A DNA stretch of 64,000 nt from Reinekea forsetii (GTDB taxonomy: Bacteria > Pseudomonadota > Gammaproteobacteria > Pseudomonadales > Natronospirillaceae), in the NCBI RefSeq assembly GCF_002795845.1, contig NZ_CP011797.1:953501-1017500 (forward strand). The letters run 5' to 3'. Made by a program: the position numbers and the translations under genes. The notes under the pieces were generated by a model. It was not told the origin of the DNA. It searched no databases and saw nothing but the letters and a program-made list of their open reading frames with translations. How positions within the stretch are numbered: the stretch's first letter is position 1; each line of letters begins with the position of its first letter. Below are positions 1-9,480 of the stretch, piece after piece.

Positions 1-1
1 C

Positions 2-67
2 GCCTACCTGGCCAAGGTTTTGGCCGGCAGCGACACCCTGATGGCCTTGGATGCCGACCTGATGTAG
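2..67 (+). CDS. C-terminal end of an unidentified gene (partial)
   Basis: An open frame enters from the left edge and ends at TAG 65-67. It encodes 21 visible residues ending in LMALDADLM. The composition looks like real protein (Ala/Leu/Asp rich, amphipathic), and it is convergent with psuG, which would leave a normal convergent gap of about 46 bases. Too little is visible to name a family. Confidence 0.5.
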   Translation, partial: AYLAKVLAGSDTLMALDADLM

Positions 68-82
68 GCACCCAATAGCGCA

Positions 83-97
83 GCCGGCTTAGCCGGC
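83..97. terminator. Small hairpin between convergent genes
   Basis: GCCGGC-TTA-GCCGGC gives a perfect 6-bp stem with a 3-base loop between the end of the left-edge gene and the end of psuG. No run of T follows on either strand, so a role as a two-way terminator is inferred from position only. Confidence 0.3.
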
Positions 98-113
98 AGT
101 GTGTGTCGCGGCC

Positions 114-1058
114 TTAAAGGCCGGGCGCATCCTGGGCCAACTCGATAGCGATATCGGCCGCCAAGCGGGCGTTGTTTAGCACCAATTGGATGTTACTGGC
201 CAGGCTGTCGCCGCCGGTTAATTCCGCCACACGGGCCAACAAAAAGGGCGTCGATGCCTTGCCATGAATCTGTCGCGCTGCCGCTTCCGCCAAAGCCGTT
301 TCGATCGCCGTCTTGATGATTTCTTCTGGCATCGCCGCGGCTTCTGGAATCGGATTGGCAATGACCACTCCACCGTCTAGATTTAGGCGCCATTTAACCG
401 CCAAGAAGCGCGCCATGGCTTGGGCTGAGTCGAGTCGATAGTCGACCGTTTCTGAGCTGCTTCGGGTATAGAACGCCGGCAATGAGCTGGTCTGATAGCC
501 GAGCACCGGGACGCCCATGGTTTCCAGATATTCGCGCGTTAGCGCTAAATCCAAAATCGACTTAATCCCGGCACAGACCACTGCCACCGAGGTTTTGGCC
601 AACTCTTGTAGGTCTGCCGAGATATCAAATGTTTGCGTTGCCCCACGATGGACGCCGCCGACGCCGCCGGTGGCAAAAACTCGAATGCCGGCCATTTGCG
701 CGATAATCATGGTCGCTGCGACGGTTGTGGCACCGTGCTGCCCGGTGGCGCAGACGAATGGCAGGTCACGTCGGGAGCATTTGATCACCGTCTGTCCGGC
801 CTGGGCGAGAATGGCTATTTCCGACTCAGTAAGGCCGGCCTTTAAGCGGCCATCGATCACGGCGATCGTCGCGGGCATGGCACCGGCGTCGCGGATCGTT
901 TGTTCAACCAACAAGGCGGTCTGGGCATTGTCGGGCCACGGCATGCCGTGAGAAATAATGGTACTTTCCAGCGCGACAACGGGCCGATTATTCGCCAATG
1001 CCTCGGCTACCTCGGGGTGTATGTCTAAAAATGCGCTGTAGTCGATGTTGCGGCTCAT
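114..1058 (-). CDS. psuG: Pseudouridine-5'-phosphate glycosidase
   Basis: PsuG reversibly splits pseudouridine 5'-phosphate into uracil and ribose 5-phosphate, the second step of pseudouridine salvage. The 314-residue product shows the family's N-terminal VVALESTIISHGMP block, the TGGVGGVHRG loop, and CAGIKSILD, whose Lys166 matches the catalytic lysine position known for the E. coli enzyme. I chose the ATG at 1058: it overlaps the psuK stop as ATGA and has GGGAG 10 bases upstream. A TTG at 1067 and a GTG at 1064 are in frame but sit too close to that ribosome site. The gene is translationally coupled to psuK, so the pair acts as one kinase/glycosidase unit. No pseudouridine transporter is visible next to it. 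Confidence 0.95.
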   Translation of the reverse strand: MSRNIDYSAFLDIHPEVAEALANNRPVVALESTIISHGMPWPDNAQTALLVEQTIRDAGAMPATIAVIDGRLKAGLTESEIAILAQAGQTVIKCSRRDLPFVCATGQHGATTVAATMIIAQMAGIRVFATGGVGGVHRGATQTFDISADLQELAKTSVAVVCAGIKSILDLALTREYLETMGVPVLGYQTSSLPAFYTRSSSETVDYRLDSAQAMARFLAVKWRLNLDGGVVIANPIPEAAAMPEEIIKTAIETALAEAAARQIHGKASTPFLLARVAELTGGDSLASNIQLVLNNARLAADIAIELAQDAPGL

Positions 1059-1999
1059 GAGCACCAAGCTCCCTTGCTAAGATGACTTAAAAAAAGCTGA
1101 CGAATTTCGTGCACGCCAAGTTTAGGGTTGACAGAAGCCGTACTGCTGAGCGTAAAGGTGGCACAGGCAACGGCAAACTCGAGTTGGTCTGCTGGACGCT
1201 TAAGGAGATGACGAGCGGCTACGAAGCCGGCAAACAGCGAATCGCCGGCGCCAGTATCATTTTCATTATCGCCCTTTATCGCTGACTTATACCAGGTCCC
1301 ATCTTGGTTGTGCAAAATAACCCCCTGCGGGCCCTGGCTTAGGAGGACGTTTTTTACGCCCTTGGCGTGGAGTTTCTTGGCCAATGCTAGGTCGTCACCG
1401 GTTTCTTGCAGAATAGCCGCCGCCTCCTCACTATTGACCTTTAAAACATCTAGGTGGGCCAACACCGAGCGCAGGCGCGGTGCCTTGGCTGCCGAGACGC
1501 CATCGGCACAGATGGGTTTGCTGCTGTGTTGCTCACAAATCCATTGGATACTGTTTTCGGGCAAATTGGCCTCGATAATAATCTGATCGGCTTGCGTAAA
1601 ATAGGCAGCCTTCAGCGCCAACTGGTCCGGTGTTAGGGTGTCGATAATGGCCATGTCGGCGATGGCTGCCAACAGTGCACCGAGTTGGTTGTTAATGGCC
1701 ATATAGGTGCCGGTGGTCAGCGTGGGATGCACGATAATGGGACCGGTATCGACGCCGGCATCGGTGCAGCTGCGCAGTATTAAGGCTTGTCCGATATCGT
1801 CTCCTAATACGGTCAATAAGGAGCAGTTCATACCCAAGCGTTGGAGATTTTCAGCGATATTTCGGCCCACGCCTCCGGCACTGTTTTTCACTAGACCCGG
1901 GTTGGAGTCGCCGGGGACAAAACGGGCAAAACAACTACCGGTAATATCTAGGTTGGCCCCACCGACAATAAGGGTCCTCAATGGCAATGTGTTCGTCAT
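1055..1999 (-). CDS. psuK: Pseudouridine kinase (PfkB family)
   Basis: This ribokinase-type sugar kinase (314 aa) phosphorylates pseudouridine at the 5' position, giving the substrate of PsuG. The N-terminal GGANLD and the NSAGGVGRNIAENL stretch match PfkB signature 1. The C-terminal DTGAGDSLFAGF is signature 2 and holds the catalytic Asp and anion hole. The start ATG has a very strong GGGAGGG ribosome site 6 bases upstream. PfkB sequences alone do not fix the substrate; pseudouridine is assigned because psuG follows with an ATGA overlap. It is the first gene of the pair and is divergent from polB. Confidence 0.9.
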   Translation of the reverse strand: MTNTLPLRTLIVGGANLDITGSCFARFVPGDSNPGLVKNSAGGVGRNIAENLQRLGMNCSLLTVLGDDIGQALILRSCTDAGVDTGPIIVHPTLTTGTYMAINNQLGALLAAIADMAIIDTLTPDQLALKAAYFTQADQIIIEANLPENSIQWICEQHSSKPICADGVSAAKAPRLRSVLAHLDVLKVNSEEAAAILQETGDDLALAKKLHAKGVKNVLLSQGPQGVILHNQDGTWYKSAIKGDNENDTGAGDSLFAGFVAARHLLKRPADQLEFAVACATFTLSSTASVNPKLGVHEIRQLFLSHLSKGAWCS

Positions 2000-2142
2000 G
2001 GTAACCCTCCCAGTGAGGTCTATGGTGTCAATGCCGGGTCGTTTTAGAGCGAATCAGGCCCGCTTGCGTCAATGCATCAATATGCCGGGGCACTCACCCA
2101 CGCATTAGATAGATCAGGTTCCTGCGCAACAAGCACAATATC

Positions 2143-2169
2143 GCAACCTAGGACCGAACCATAGGTTGC
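2143..2169. promoter_or_regulatory. Inverted repeat in the psuK-polB divergent region
   Basis: GCAACCTA and TAGGTTGC are perfect 8-bp arms separated by 11 bases. The repeat lies in the region between psuK and polB, which are read in opposite directions, and could be an operator for either. No regulator gene lies beside it. No CTGT-N8-ACAG LexA box was found here by eye, although polB is SOS-controlled in E. coli. Confidence 0.3.
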
Positions 2170-2260
2170 TGCTCAATAAGCGTGTGCAGTAGAGCAAAAA
2201 CGAGCAACAGGCAGATTAGTGGTAAACTGCCAGCAGATCTACTATTTTTTTGGAACTTCT

Positions 2261-4582
2261 GTGGTCCAGAGTACACCTTTATTTATCTTAAGCCGTCACT
2301 GGCAGGAAACCGATTCGGGCGTCGAATTGCGCTTCTGGTTGAGCGGTCCAGACGGGCCCCAGTGCTGGCAATTGAGTGGCCAGGACAGTGTCTGTTTTGT
2401 CTCGGAGCGGCAAGTGGAGCGCTGGCAAGCCATTTGGCAACGGCAAAAGCCGGCCATTCGGCAAACGGGGAAAACCTTTAAAACCCTGATGGGCGACACG
2501 GCGGTGCCCGTCTATTCCCGTTCTTTTAGCCAGCAGCGCCGATGGGCTTGGCAAGGGAAGGAAGTTGGCCTAAAGGTTTGGGAAGAGGATATCAATCCAG
2601 CGGAGCGATATCTGATGGAGCGGTTTTTATTCGGCAGTGTGCAGTTTGACGCTCAGCAGGCCCGGCCGGCGCAGAGCGTGCCGAACCTGCGGCCACTGTC
2701 GATCGATATTGAAACCGCCTGGTTTGAGCCGGGAAAAACGCCCGATCTGTACAGTGTGGCATTGGCCGGTGCGGGCTTGGCTCGAGTTTTCCTAGTTGAT
2801 CAGGGCCAGGCTAAACAGACGCTCGATCCGACTCTGGATGCGCATTGGTTTGGCTCTGTTCGGGCCTGTCTTGAGGCCGTTATCGACGCCATTTCAAGCT
2901 ATGATCCAGACTGTATTATCGGTTGGAACGTGGTCGACTTTGATCTCAGAATCCTGCAGCAGCACTGCGATCAAGTCGGCCTGTCTTTTTCCATCGGGCG
3001 TAATGGTGTGCCCGCGGCCTGGCGCGCGCGGGCCGACCAGGCAGAACATTTTTATTTGGAAGTGGAGGGCCGTCAGGTTATCGACGGACCCGGAGCATTT
3101 CGCTCGGCGGCCTGGTCCTTCGACGATTATTCATTGGAAACCGTCGCCCAAACACTGCTCCAACGGGGCAAGAAAATTGACCATAGCGATGATCGGGTCA
3201 ACGAAATCGAACGTTTGTATCGGGAGGATCTAAACGCCTTTGTGCAATATAATTTGGCCGATGCCCAATTGGTGCTCGATCTTTTTGCGCAAGCCGGGCT
3301 GTGGCATTTTCTTATCGAACGCAGTCACCTCACCGGCTTGGCGATGGATCGGGCCGGCGGTTCGTCGGCCGCGTTCAATACCGTCTATATGCCCAGGTTG
3401 CACCGGCAGGGTTACATTGCCTCAAACGTCGGTGAGCAACAGTTGCAAACCACCAGCCCCGGGGGCTTTGTCATGGACAGTATCCCAGGGATCTATCGCA
3501 ATGTCTTGGTGCTCGATTTTAAGAGTCTTTACCCCTCCATTATCCGAACCTTTTTGATCGACCCCTTGGGTTTGCAAGAAGGCCTAAGTGCACCCGTGGC
3601 CGAGACGGTGCCGGGGTTTTTGGATGCTCGCTTTCATCGCCAACACCATATTCTACCGGCCCTGATTGATCAGCTTTGGCAGGCGCGTGATCAGGCCAAG
3701 GCGGAAAAAAACGCGCCGATGTCGCAAGCCATAAAAATCATAATGAACTCCTTCTATGGCGTATTGGGCAGCAATCTATGCCGGTTTTTTGATCCGCGCC
3801 TAGCCAGCTCGATTACCTTACGCGGGCACGAAATCTTGCAGAAGAGTCGTGACTTTATTGAAGCCAAGGGCCATCGCGTGATCTATGGTGATACCGATTC
3901 GGTGTTCGTGCATGCCGCCGGCCATGCCGATCCGGAACAACTCGGTCGGCAATTGGCCAGCGAGTTGAACGCCTGGTGGCAAGCAAAATTGCGCAGCGAG
4001 TTTGATCTGGCATGCCATCTGGAGATGGAATTCGAAACCCACTACGAACAGTTTGTGATGCCCACCATTCGAGGCACCGAGATGGGCTCGAAAAAACGCT
4101 ATGCCGGCTGGCAACTCAGCGCGGGGGAATATCGACTTATATTTAAAGGCCTGGAGGCGGTGCGTTCAGATTGGACCGCGCTGGCCAAACGCTTCCAGTT
4201 ATCCCTGTACGAACGGGTGTTTCGAAATCAACCTTATAAGGCCTTAATTACCGAGACGGTATTAGACTTGAAAGCGGGGAAATTGGATGAGCAATTGATC
4301 TACAAGCGGCGCCTGCGCCGTTCGATCGAACAGTATGACAAGCAGATGCCACCTCATGTCCAGGCCGCCTGGATAAAGAGACAACAGCAACCTCATTGGC
4401 GCGGGCGTAATATTGAATACGTCAAGACGGTCCAAGGTTGGCAGCCGGTCGGTTATATCTCGGCGCAGCTCGATTATGAGCACTATATCGATAAGCAGTT
4501 GGCCCCGATCGCCGACGCCCTGCTGCATTTCTTGTCGGAGGATTTCTACAGCCTGATCGATGACCAACTGAGCCTGTTTTAA
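2261..4582 (+). CDS. polB: DNA polymerase II (family B)
   Basis: Family-B DNA polymerase with proofreading, in E. coli the SOS-induced polymerase used in replication restart and lesion bypass. The 773-residue product (E. coli 783) carries Exo I (SIDIET), Exo II (GWNVVDFDL) and Exo III (YNLADAQLV), so the 3'-5' exonuclease looks intact. Polymerase motifs A (DFKSLYPSIIRTF), B (KIIMNSFYGVLG) and C (YGDTDSV) are complete, and the C-terminus ends DDQLSLF like E. coli TGQLGLF. I prefer the GTG at 2261 because it aligns with the E. coli N-terminus (FILSRHW vs FILTRHW). A GTG at 2219 is in frame and would add 14 residues; it has an AGG 7 bases upstream, so the start is not settled. Confidence 0.95.
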   Translation: MVQSTPLFILSRHWQETDSGVELRFWLSGPDGPQCWQLSGQDSVCFVSERQVERWQAIWQRQKPAIRQTGKTFKTLMGDTAVPVYSRSFSQQRRWAWQGKEVGLKVWEEDINPAERYLMERFLFGSVQFDAQQARPAQSVPNLRPLSIDIETAWFEPGKTPDLYSVALAGAGLARVFLVDQGQAKQTLDPTLDAHWFGSVRACLEAVIDAISSYDPDCIIGWNVVDFDLRILQQHCDQVGLSFSIGRNGVPAAWRARADQAEHFYLEVEGRQVIDGPGAFRSAAWSFDDYSLETVAQTLLQRGKKIDHSDDRVNEIERLYREDLNAFVQYNLADAQLVLDLFAQAGLWHFLIERSHLTGLAMDRAGGSSAAFNTVYMPRLHRQGYIASNVGEQQLQTTSPGGFVMDSIPGIYRNVLVLDFKSLYPSIIRTFLIDPLGLQEGLSAPVAETVPGFLDARFHRQHHILPALIDQLWQARDQAKAEKNAPMSQAIKIIMNSFYGVLGSNLCRFFDPRLASSITLRGHEILQKSRDFIEAKGHRVIYGDTDSVFVHAAGHADPEQLGRQLASELNAWWQAKLRSEFDLACHLEMEFETHYEQFVMPTIRGTEMGSKKRYAGWQLSAGEYRLIFKGLEAVRSDWTALAKRFQLSLYERVFRNQPYKALITETVLDLKAGKLDEQLIYKRRLRRSIEQYDKQMPPHVQAAWIKRQQQPHWRGRNIEYVKTVQGWQPVGYISAQLDYEHYIDKQLAPIADALLHFLSEDFYSLIDDQLSLF

Positions 4583-4627
4583 CAGTCAGCGAACGGCGGG
4601 CCGCATCGCCCAAAAGCCCATTATCCA

Positions 4628-5152
4628 TCAAGGATCCAAGCGCACCAGACTGAAGCGTTCGGGCCCGATAATGACCTCCAAGGCGTTCTCGCTAAAGCCG
4701 ACAATAGTGTAGGTGAGCGCAATAGGTTGGACCGACCGCTTGAAATCACCCCCGGGTGGCGCGGTCTGGCTGAACTCGGTAATCACTGTGAGGCTGGTGT
4801 TCTCTAAGGTCCAGATCCCCTGATAATTGTAAACCGACTGGTCGGCCCGAGTCTGAATGTAGGTGATGCTGCCATTCTCAAACAGCGTGAACTTGACCTC
4901 GCCGCCGTCGTTGGCCGAACCAAACCAGAGTCCAGGTAGCAGTTCTTGAACCACCACCAAGGGCAGTTTCTTTTTGCCTTGAATGGCGACCTCGTCTGCC
5001 TGCGCCGCCATGGGTGGTCGATCACCATAGTGTATGACGCCACTTTTATCCGTCCAAGTATAGATTTTCCCGGCAGCAAAAACCGCCATTGGCAGGGCTG
5101 TTAACAGTAGCCAAAGGGCCAATCGCCGCCAGCTGGGATTATTCTTGTTCAT
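4628..5152 (-). CDS. Secreted DUF4124 domain protein
   Basis: A 174-residue protein of unknown function. A signal peptide occupies about residues 1-27 (charged MNKNNPSWRR, hydrophobic LALWLLLTALPMAVF, then AAG). It is followed at once by the DUF4124 core (KIYTWTDKSGVIHYGDRPP), a short periplasmic beta module common in gammaproteobacteria. The remaining ~120 residues look beta-rich and match nothing I know. The ATG at 5152 was chosen because GGAG lies 8 bases upstream; a GTG at 5161 would sit on top of that site. It is convergent with polB and divergent from mrcB, so it is probably transcribed alone. Confidence 0.8.
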   Translation of the reverse strand: MNKNNPSWRRLALWLLLTALPMAVFAAGKIYTWTDKSGVIHYGDRPPMAAQADEVAIQGKKKLPLVVVQELLPGLWFGSANDGGEVKFTLFENGSITYIQTRADQSVYNYQGIWTLENTSLTVITEFSQTAPPGGDFKRSVQPIALTYTIVGFSENALEVIIGPERFSLVRLDP

Positions 5153-5392
5153 CTGTAACACTCCATAGCGTCATAAAATGGGACAAATCACTGCTTTAAG
5201 TCTAGTCTGGTTTTCGCCCAAATGGGCAACCTAAGCCGTTACCTGGTTCACGTTATGGAAAATCGGATTACCGCCTGGCGCTAAAGCTGTCGAGCATCTC
5301 AGGATGATAAGGCGTGAGTTGATGCCGAGGGTGGATAAAAACATCACCGCGTTCAAGACACTCGCTTCATTGCACCCTATACTAGCGGCCAT

Positions 5393-7735
5393 ATGATCCG
5401 TAAAAACTCTCCCAAAGCTCGAAAAGCCAAACCTAAGGGCACCATTCGGCCAAAAAAAGCGCCGGGCAAATGGCCTATGGTCGTTAAGTTGTTTGTTCAG
5501 TTGAGTCTTGTGGCGGCCTGTCTCCTGTTTTTTTGGCTGATCTATTTGAACGCGATCGTGCGCGAAGGCTTTGAAGGTCGGCGCTTTAAAATACCGGCAC
5601 GGGTCTATAGCGAAGCGCAAGAGCTCTATGTCGGAGCGTCGATCAGCCAAGACAGTCTTGTCGCATTACTGCAAAAACTGGGCTATCGAGCCGCAGATGA
5701 GGCTTTCCAGGCGGGTCGCTACAGTGTCAGAGGGGCCCGTGTATCGGTCTTTACGCGCGGTTTTAACTTCTGGGATGGCGTCGAACCGGCCGGTAAGATT
5801 GCTCTGCAATTCAATGCCAATGGTATAACCGGGCTTGCTGCCGAGAATGGCCAAACGCTGCCTTTGGTGCGTCTCGACCCTCTCTATATCGGCCAAATCT
5901 ACCCCGGGATCACCGAAGACCGAGTACCCTATTCGCTCGATACTATCCCGGAGCGATTGGTCTTGGGCCTAGTCTTGGTTGAAGACGAGCGGTATTTTCA
6001 ACACTGGGGTATTTCCTTTCGCGGCATCGCGCGGGCGCTATTTGCCAATATCTCCTCAGGGCAGGCCTCTCAAGGTGGGAGTACCTTAACCAATCAGTTG
6101 GTCAAAAATATGTATTTGACCTCCGACAAGACGCTGACTCGAAAGATAAAAGAAGCGTTGATGTCGGTTATTATGGAAATGCATTACAGCAAGAATGACA
6201 TTCTCGAGACCTATATGAATGAGGTCTACATCGGCCAGCAGGGCGCTCGAGCTATTAATGGTTTTGGCCTGGGTGCCGAATTTTATTTTGGCACCACGCT
6301 CGAAGGCCTACAGATTCACCAGCAGGCGATGCTCATTGGCCTGATCAAAGGGCCCTCCTATTATAATCCGCGCCGTCACCCCAAGCGGGCCAAGTCACGG
6401 CGCGACACGGTACTTTCAGTTTGGCTCAGGCAGGGCCTGATTACCCAGGCCGAATATCGGCAAGCCTCCAGTGCCGCGTTGGATATAGCGAGTAAGCCCC
6501 GGCAGTCTAATTATCCGGCCTTTATGGATGCCTTGCGCCGGCAACTGGCTAACGATTACCGCAAAGAAGATTTACTCGGCGAAGGCTTGACCATCTTTAC
6601 CACCTTAGATCCCTTGGCGCAGACCATCCTCGAGCAACAGGTTGCCGAAACCTTGCCGAAAACCGAACAACGTTTCAAGTTGGCAGCCAATATATTAGAA
6701 GCGGCGGCCGTGCTAACCCGGCCCTCGACCGGTGATATCTTGGCCATGCTCGGGGGTCGTGAACCGCGTGCTGGTGGCTTTAACCGGGCATTGGATGCCA
6801 AACGGCCGATCGGCTCGCTGATGAAACCGGCGGTCTATTTGGCCGCATTAGAACAGGGTTACAGCCTGGCCGAGCCGCTGAATGATGCCGACGTTACCAT
6901 CGCCGCGGGCGATGGTACTTTTTGGCAGCCGAAAAACTACGACCGGATTGCCCACGGCCAGCCGATGTTGGTTGACGCCTTGGCCAAATCCTATAATCAG
7001 GCAACTGCCCGCTTGGGCATGCAAATTGGTCTGGTTGGCGTGTTTGATGTGATTGCCCGGCTCGGCGTATCCGATTCCATTCCGCTGGTACCCGCGGTAA
7101 TGCTTGGCGCGCACGGTATGTCGCCCATGGAAGTGGCGCAAATGTACCAAACCATCAGCGGCAACGGCTTCTATTCGCCCTTAAATACCATTCGGGCGGT
7201 GTCCCATCCGCAGTTAGGGGTTATCCAACGCTATGATCTGAAAGTCAGTCAGCGGTTCAGTCCCGAAGCCATTTACCTATTACAGGCGGCGATGCATGAG
7301 GCCACCGTCATGGGGACCTCCGCCAGTATTCAATGGTTGTTGCCGAGTCACTGGTGGGCCGCCGGTAAAACGGGCACCACCGATGATAACCGGGATGCCT
7401 GGTTTAGTGGCTTTACCGGCGACCGCCAGCTGGTTGTTTGGGTCGGTCGAGACAACAATAAGACCACCCCGCTGACCGGATCAACCGGAGCCCTACCGAT
7501 CTGGATTAAGGTTATGGCCGAGTTGCGACCGGAACAAGAGCGGCGCGGTGTGCCGCTCGGCATCACCCAGCTCGATGTCAACGAGGCGGGTATTGTGGTG
7601 CCCAGCGGCTGTGACAATGCCAGGTCCTTACCCTTTATCTTAGGGACCGAGCCGGTCGCCAGTATGAGCTGCAACGAACAGGATAATAGAGCGGTGCCCC
7701 GAAAATCCACCTGGTGGCAAAAACTGTTTAATTAA
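5393..7735 (+). CDS. mrcB: Penicillin-binding protein 1B, bifunctional glycosyltransferase/transpeptidase
   Basis: Class A PBP that polymerises and cross-links peptidoglycan at the inner membrane. The 780-residue protein has a basic cytoplasmic tail (residues 1-30), one TM helix (about 32-52), then a UB2H-like region that in PBP1b docks the activator LpoB. The GT51 domain shows EDERYFQHWG with catalytic Glu197 and GGSTLTNQLVKN. The transpeptidase domain has Ser475 in SLMK, the SYN motif and KTGTT, all intact. PBP1b is chosen over PBP1a because of length, the UB2H-like segment and the tail. No convincing ribosome site precedes the ATG, and a TATACT lies only about 10 bases upstream, so a very short leader or a different start is possible. 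Confidence 0.93.
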   Translation: MIRKNSPKARKAKPKGTIRPKKAPGKWPMVVKLFVQLSLVAACLLFFWLIYLNAIVREGFEGRRFKIPARVYSEAQELYVGASISQDSLVALLQKLGYRAADEAFQAGRYSVRGARVSVFTRGFNFWDGVEPAGKIALQFNANGITGLAAENGQTLPLVRLDPLYIGQIYPGITEDRVPYSLDTIPERLVLGLVLVEDERYFQHWGISFRGIARALFANISSGQASQGGSTLTNQLVKNMYLTSDKTLTRKIKEALMSVIMEMHYSKNDILETYMNEVYIGQQGARAINGFGLGAEFYFGTTLEGLQIHQQAMLIGLIKGPSYYNPRRHPKRAKSRRDTVLSVWLRQGLITQAEYRQASSAALDIASKPRQSNYPAFMDALRRQLANDYRKEDLLGEGLTIFTTLDPLAQTILEQQVAETLPKTEQRFKLAANILEAAAVLTRPSTGDILAMLGGREPRAGGFNRALDAKRPIGSLMKPAVYLAALEQGYSLAEPLNDADVTIAAGDGTFWQPKNYDRIAHGQPMLVDALAKSYNQATARLGMQIGLVGVFDVIARLGVSDSIPLVPAVMLGAHGMSPMEVAQMYQTISGNGFYSPLNTIRAVSHPQLGVIQRYDLKVSQRFSPEAIYLLQAAMHEATVMGTSASIQWLLPSHWWAAGKTGTTDDNRDAWFSGFTGDRQLVVWVGRDNNKTTPLTGSTGALPIWIKVMAELRPEQERRGVPLGITQLDVNEAGIVVPSGCDNARSLPFILGTEPVASMSCNEQDNRAVPRKSTWWQKLFN

Positions 7736-7822
7736 GGCCGCCCCGGCCGGAGACGATGCGAAGGCGCGTATCCAAGGGCACTGCAGCCATCAGATAGAAC
7801 CGCCCAGCGCTTTGTTTAGGGC

Positions 7823-7848
7823 AAAAAAAAGCCCTGCCAAGGCAGGGC
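7823..7848 (-). terminator. Rho-independent terminator of glnA
   Basis: On the minus strand GCCCTGCC-TT-GGCAGGGC is followed directly by eight T. The perfect 8-bp GC-rich stem (7831-7848) and U tract (7823-7830) make a textbook intrinsic terminator 22 bases past the glnA stop. It shows that no ntrB/ntrC genes are co-transcribed downstream of glnA here. Confidence 0.93.
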
Positions 7849-7869
7849 GTTAGCTCGCGTAGACTCCGA

Positions 7870-9273
7870 TTAGATCGAATAGTAAAGATCGAACTCGACC
7901 GGGTGAGTCGTCATATCCAGACGCACGACGTCTTCCATCTTCAGTTTAATATAAGCATCGATGGTGTCGTCATCAAATACGCCACCAGCTTTCAGATAGT
8001 CACGGTCGGTATCCAATGCCTTCAACGCCTGTTCCAGGCTGTTGCAGACGGTCGGGTAGGCGGCAGCTTCTTCCGGTGGCAGGTCATAGAGGTCCTTATC
8101 GGCAGGATCGCCCGGATGCATCTTATTGAGTACACCGTCTAGGCCGGCCATCAGAAAGGCGGTGAACATCAGGTATGGGTTCGCCGTTGGGTCGCCAAAG
8201 CGGACCTCGATGCGCTTGCCCTTGGGGCTGGTGACATACGGAATGCGAATCGACGCGGAACGGTTACGCGCCGAATAGGCGAGCATGACCGGTGCTTCGA
8301 AACCGGGTACCAGGCGCTTGTATGAGTTCGTCGAGGCGTTGGCGAAGGCATTGAGCGAACGGGCATGCTTGATGATGCCGCCGATGTAAAACAGTGCCGT
8401 CTCAGACAGGCCGGCATAGTCATCGCCGGCAAACTGATTGACGCCGTCTTTTGAATAGGACATATGGACATGCATGCCCGAACCATTGTCACCGACCAGT
8501 GGCTTGGGCATAAAGGTTGCCGTCTTGCCATAGGCATGGGCCACGTTATGGACGCAATACTTAAGAATTTGGACCTCATCGGCTTTTTTGGTCAGGGTGT
8601 TGGCACCAACGCCAATCTCACACTGACCGGCGGTGCCTACTTCGTGATGGTGCACCTCGATGACCAAGCCCATAGACTCCATGGCATCGCACATCTGCGC
8701 GCGAATTTCATGCAGGCTATCGACCGGTGGTACTGGGAAATAACCGCCCTTGATACCGGGCCGATGACCCATATTACCGTCTTTGAAGACCCGCTCAGAA
8801 GACCAGGCGGCTTCATCGGAATCGATTTTGTAAAACGAACCGGAAATATTAGAACCCCATTTGACGTCATCGAAGACGAAAAACTCAGGCTCTGGGCCGA
8901 ACAAGGCGGTGTCGCCGAGACCGGTGGAGGCTAAATAGGCTTCACCGCGCAAGGCGATTGAACGTGGGTCCCGGTTATAGCCTTCGCCGGTGGAAGGTTC
9001 AACGATGTTGCAGCGAACAATGATGGTCGCGTCTTCGGTAAAGGGATCGAGCACCGAGGCAGAATCATCGGGCATCAAGATCATGTCGGATTCGTTGATG
9101 CCTTTCCAGCCGCCAATTGACGAGCCGTCGAACATCTTGCCCTCTTGAAAAAAGTCATCATTCACTTCTGAGGAAGGTATAGATACGTGTTGTTCCTTGC
9201 CTTTGGTGTCCGTAAAACGCAGGTCTATCCAGCGGGCTTCAGATTCTTTGATTAGCGAAAGCGTAAGCGACAT
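7870..9273 (-). CDS. glnA: Glutamine synthetase, type I
   Basis: ATP-dependent ligation of ammonia to glutamate, the main entry of ammonium into metabolism; a cytoplasmic dodecamer. The 467 residues (E. coli 469) include FDGSSIGGW, the [10 protein letters not shown] nucleotide/substrate loop, [16 protein letters not shown] and the adenylylation site DLYDLPPEE with Tyr396, so the enzyme is of the GlnE-adenylylated GSI-beta kind. GGAG lies 7 bases before the ATG. The long upstream region carries a sigma-54 promoter and an NtrC-type site (separate entries). The uridylyltransferase GlnD, which controls this enzyme through PII, is encoded at the right end of the window. Confidence 0.98.
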   Translation of the reverse strand: MSLTLSLIKESEARWIDLRFTDTKGKEQHVSIPSSEVNDDFFQEGKMFDGSSIGGWKGINESDMILMPDDSASVLDPFTEDATIIVRCNIVEPSTGEGYNRDPRSIALRGEAYLASTGLGDTALFGPEPEFFVFDDVKWGSNISGSFYKIDSDEAAWSSERVFKDGNMGHRPGIKGGYFPVPPVDSLHEIRAQMCDAMESMGLVIEVHHHEVGTAGQCEIGVGANTLTKKADEVQILKYCVHNVAHAYGKTATFMPKPLVGDNGSGMHVHMSYSKDGVNQFAGDDYAGLSETALFYIGGIIKHARSLNAFANASTNSYKRLVPGFEAPVMLAYSARNRSASIRIPYVTSPKGKRIEVRFGDPTANPYLMFTAFLMAGLDGVLNKMHPGDPADKDLYDLPPEEAAAYPTVCNSLEQALKALDTDRDYLKAGGVFDDDTIDAYIKLKMEDVVRLDMTTHPVEFDLYYSI

Positions 9274-9387
9274 TGGTCGTCTCCATCGTTTAAAAGGCGC
9301 TCAATGAGTTGAGCGATGTAAAAAGTGGTCTCACAAGAAAAGATCGCGCTTATTTTAATTGTAAGTATTAGCAGTACAGCTAACCAG

Positions 9388-9401
9388 GCAAAAGTTATGC
9401 C
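9388..9401 (-). promoter_or_regulatory. Sigma-54 (RpoN) promoter of glnA
   Basis: On the minus strand GGCATAACTTTTGC has GG and GC separated by exactly 10 bases, as in the -24/-12 class, and matches GGCA and TTTGC of the consensus. The expected start, about 12 bases on, would leave a leader of roughly 100 bases before the glnA ATG. The -24 T is C and the CG after GGCA is replaced, so strength may be moderate. Confidence 0.7.
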
Positions 9402-9465
9402 GGCGATCGAATATCACCTCGGCGGCTTTGCCTGGTGCTCGTTTAGAAGGGATAGACCAAGCTCG

Positions 9466-9480
9466 GCACTATAAGAGTGC
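9466..9480. promoter_or_regulatory. NtrC-type enhancer site
   Basis: GCACTATAAGAGTGC matches the GCAC-N7-GTGC layout of the E. coli glnA NtrC sites. It lies about 73 bp upstream of the -24 element, a typical enhancer distance. A second, weaker half-conserved site (TGGTGC at 9433-9438) lies about 42 bp closer, close to four helical turns. Confidence 0.6.

Noticed and set aside
2180-2260. Possible LexA box upstream of polB
   Set aside because: No CTGT-N8-ACAG or close variant found by eye.
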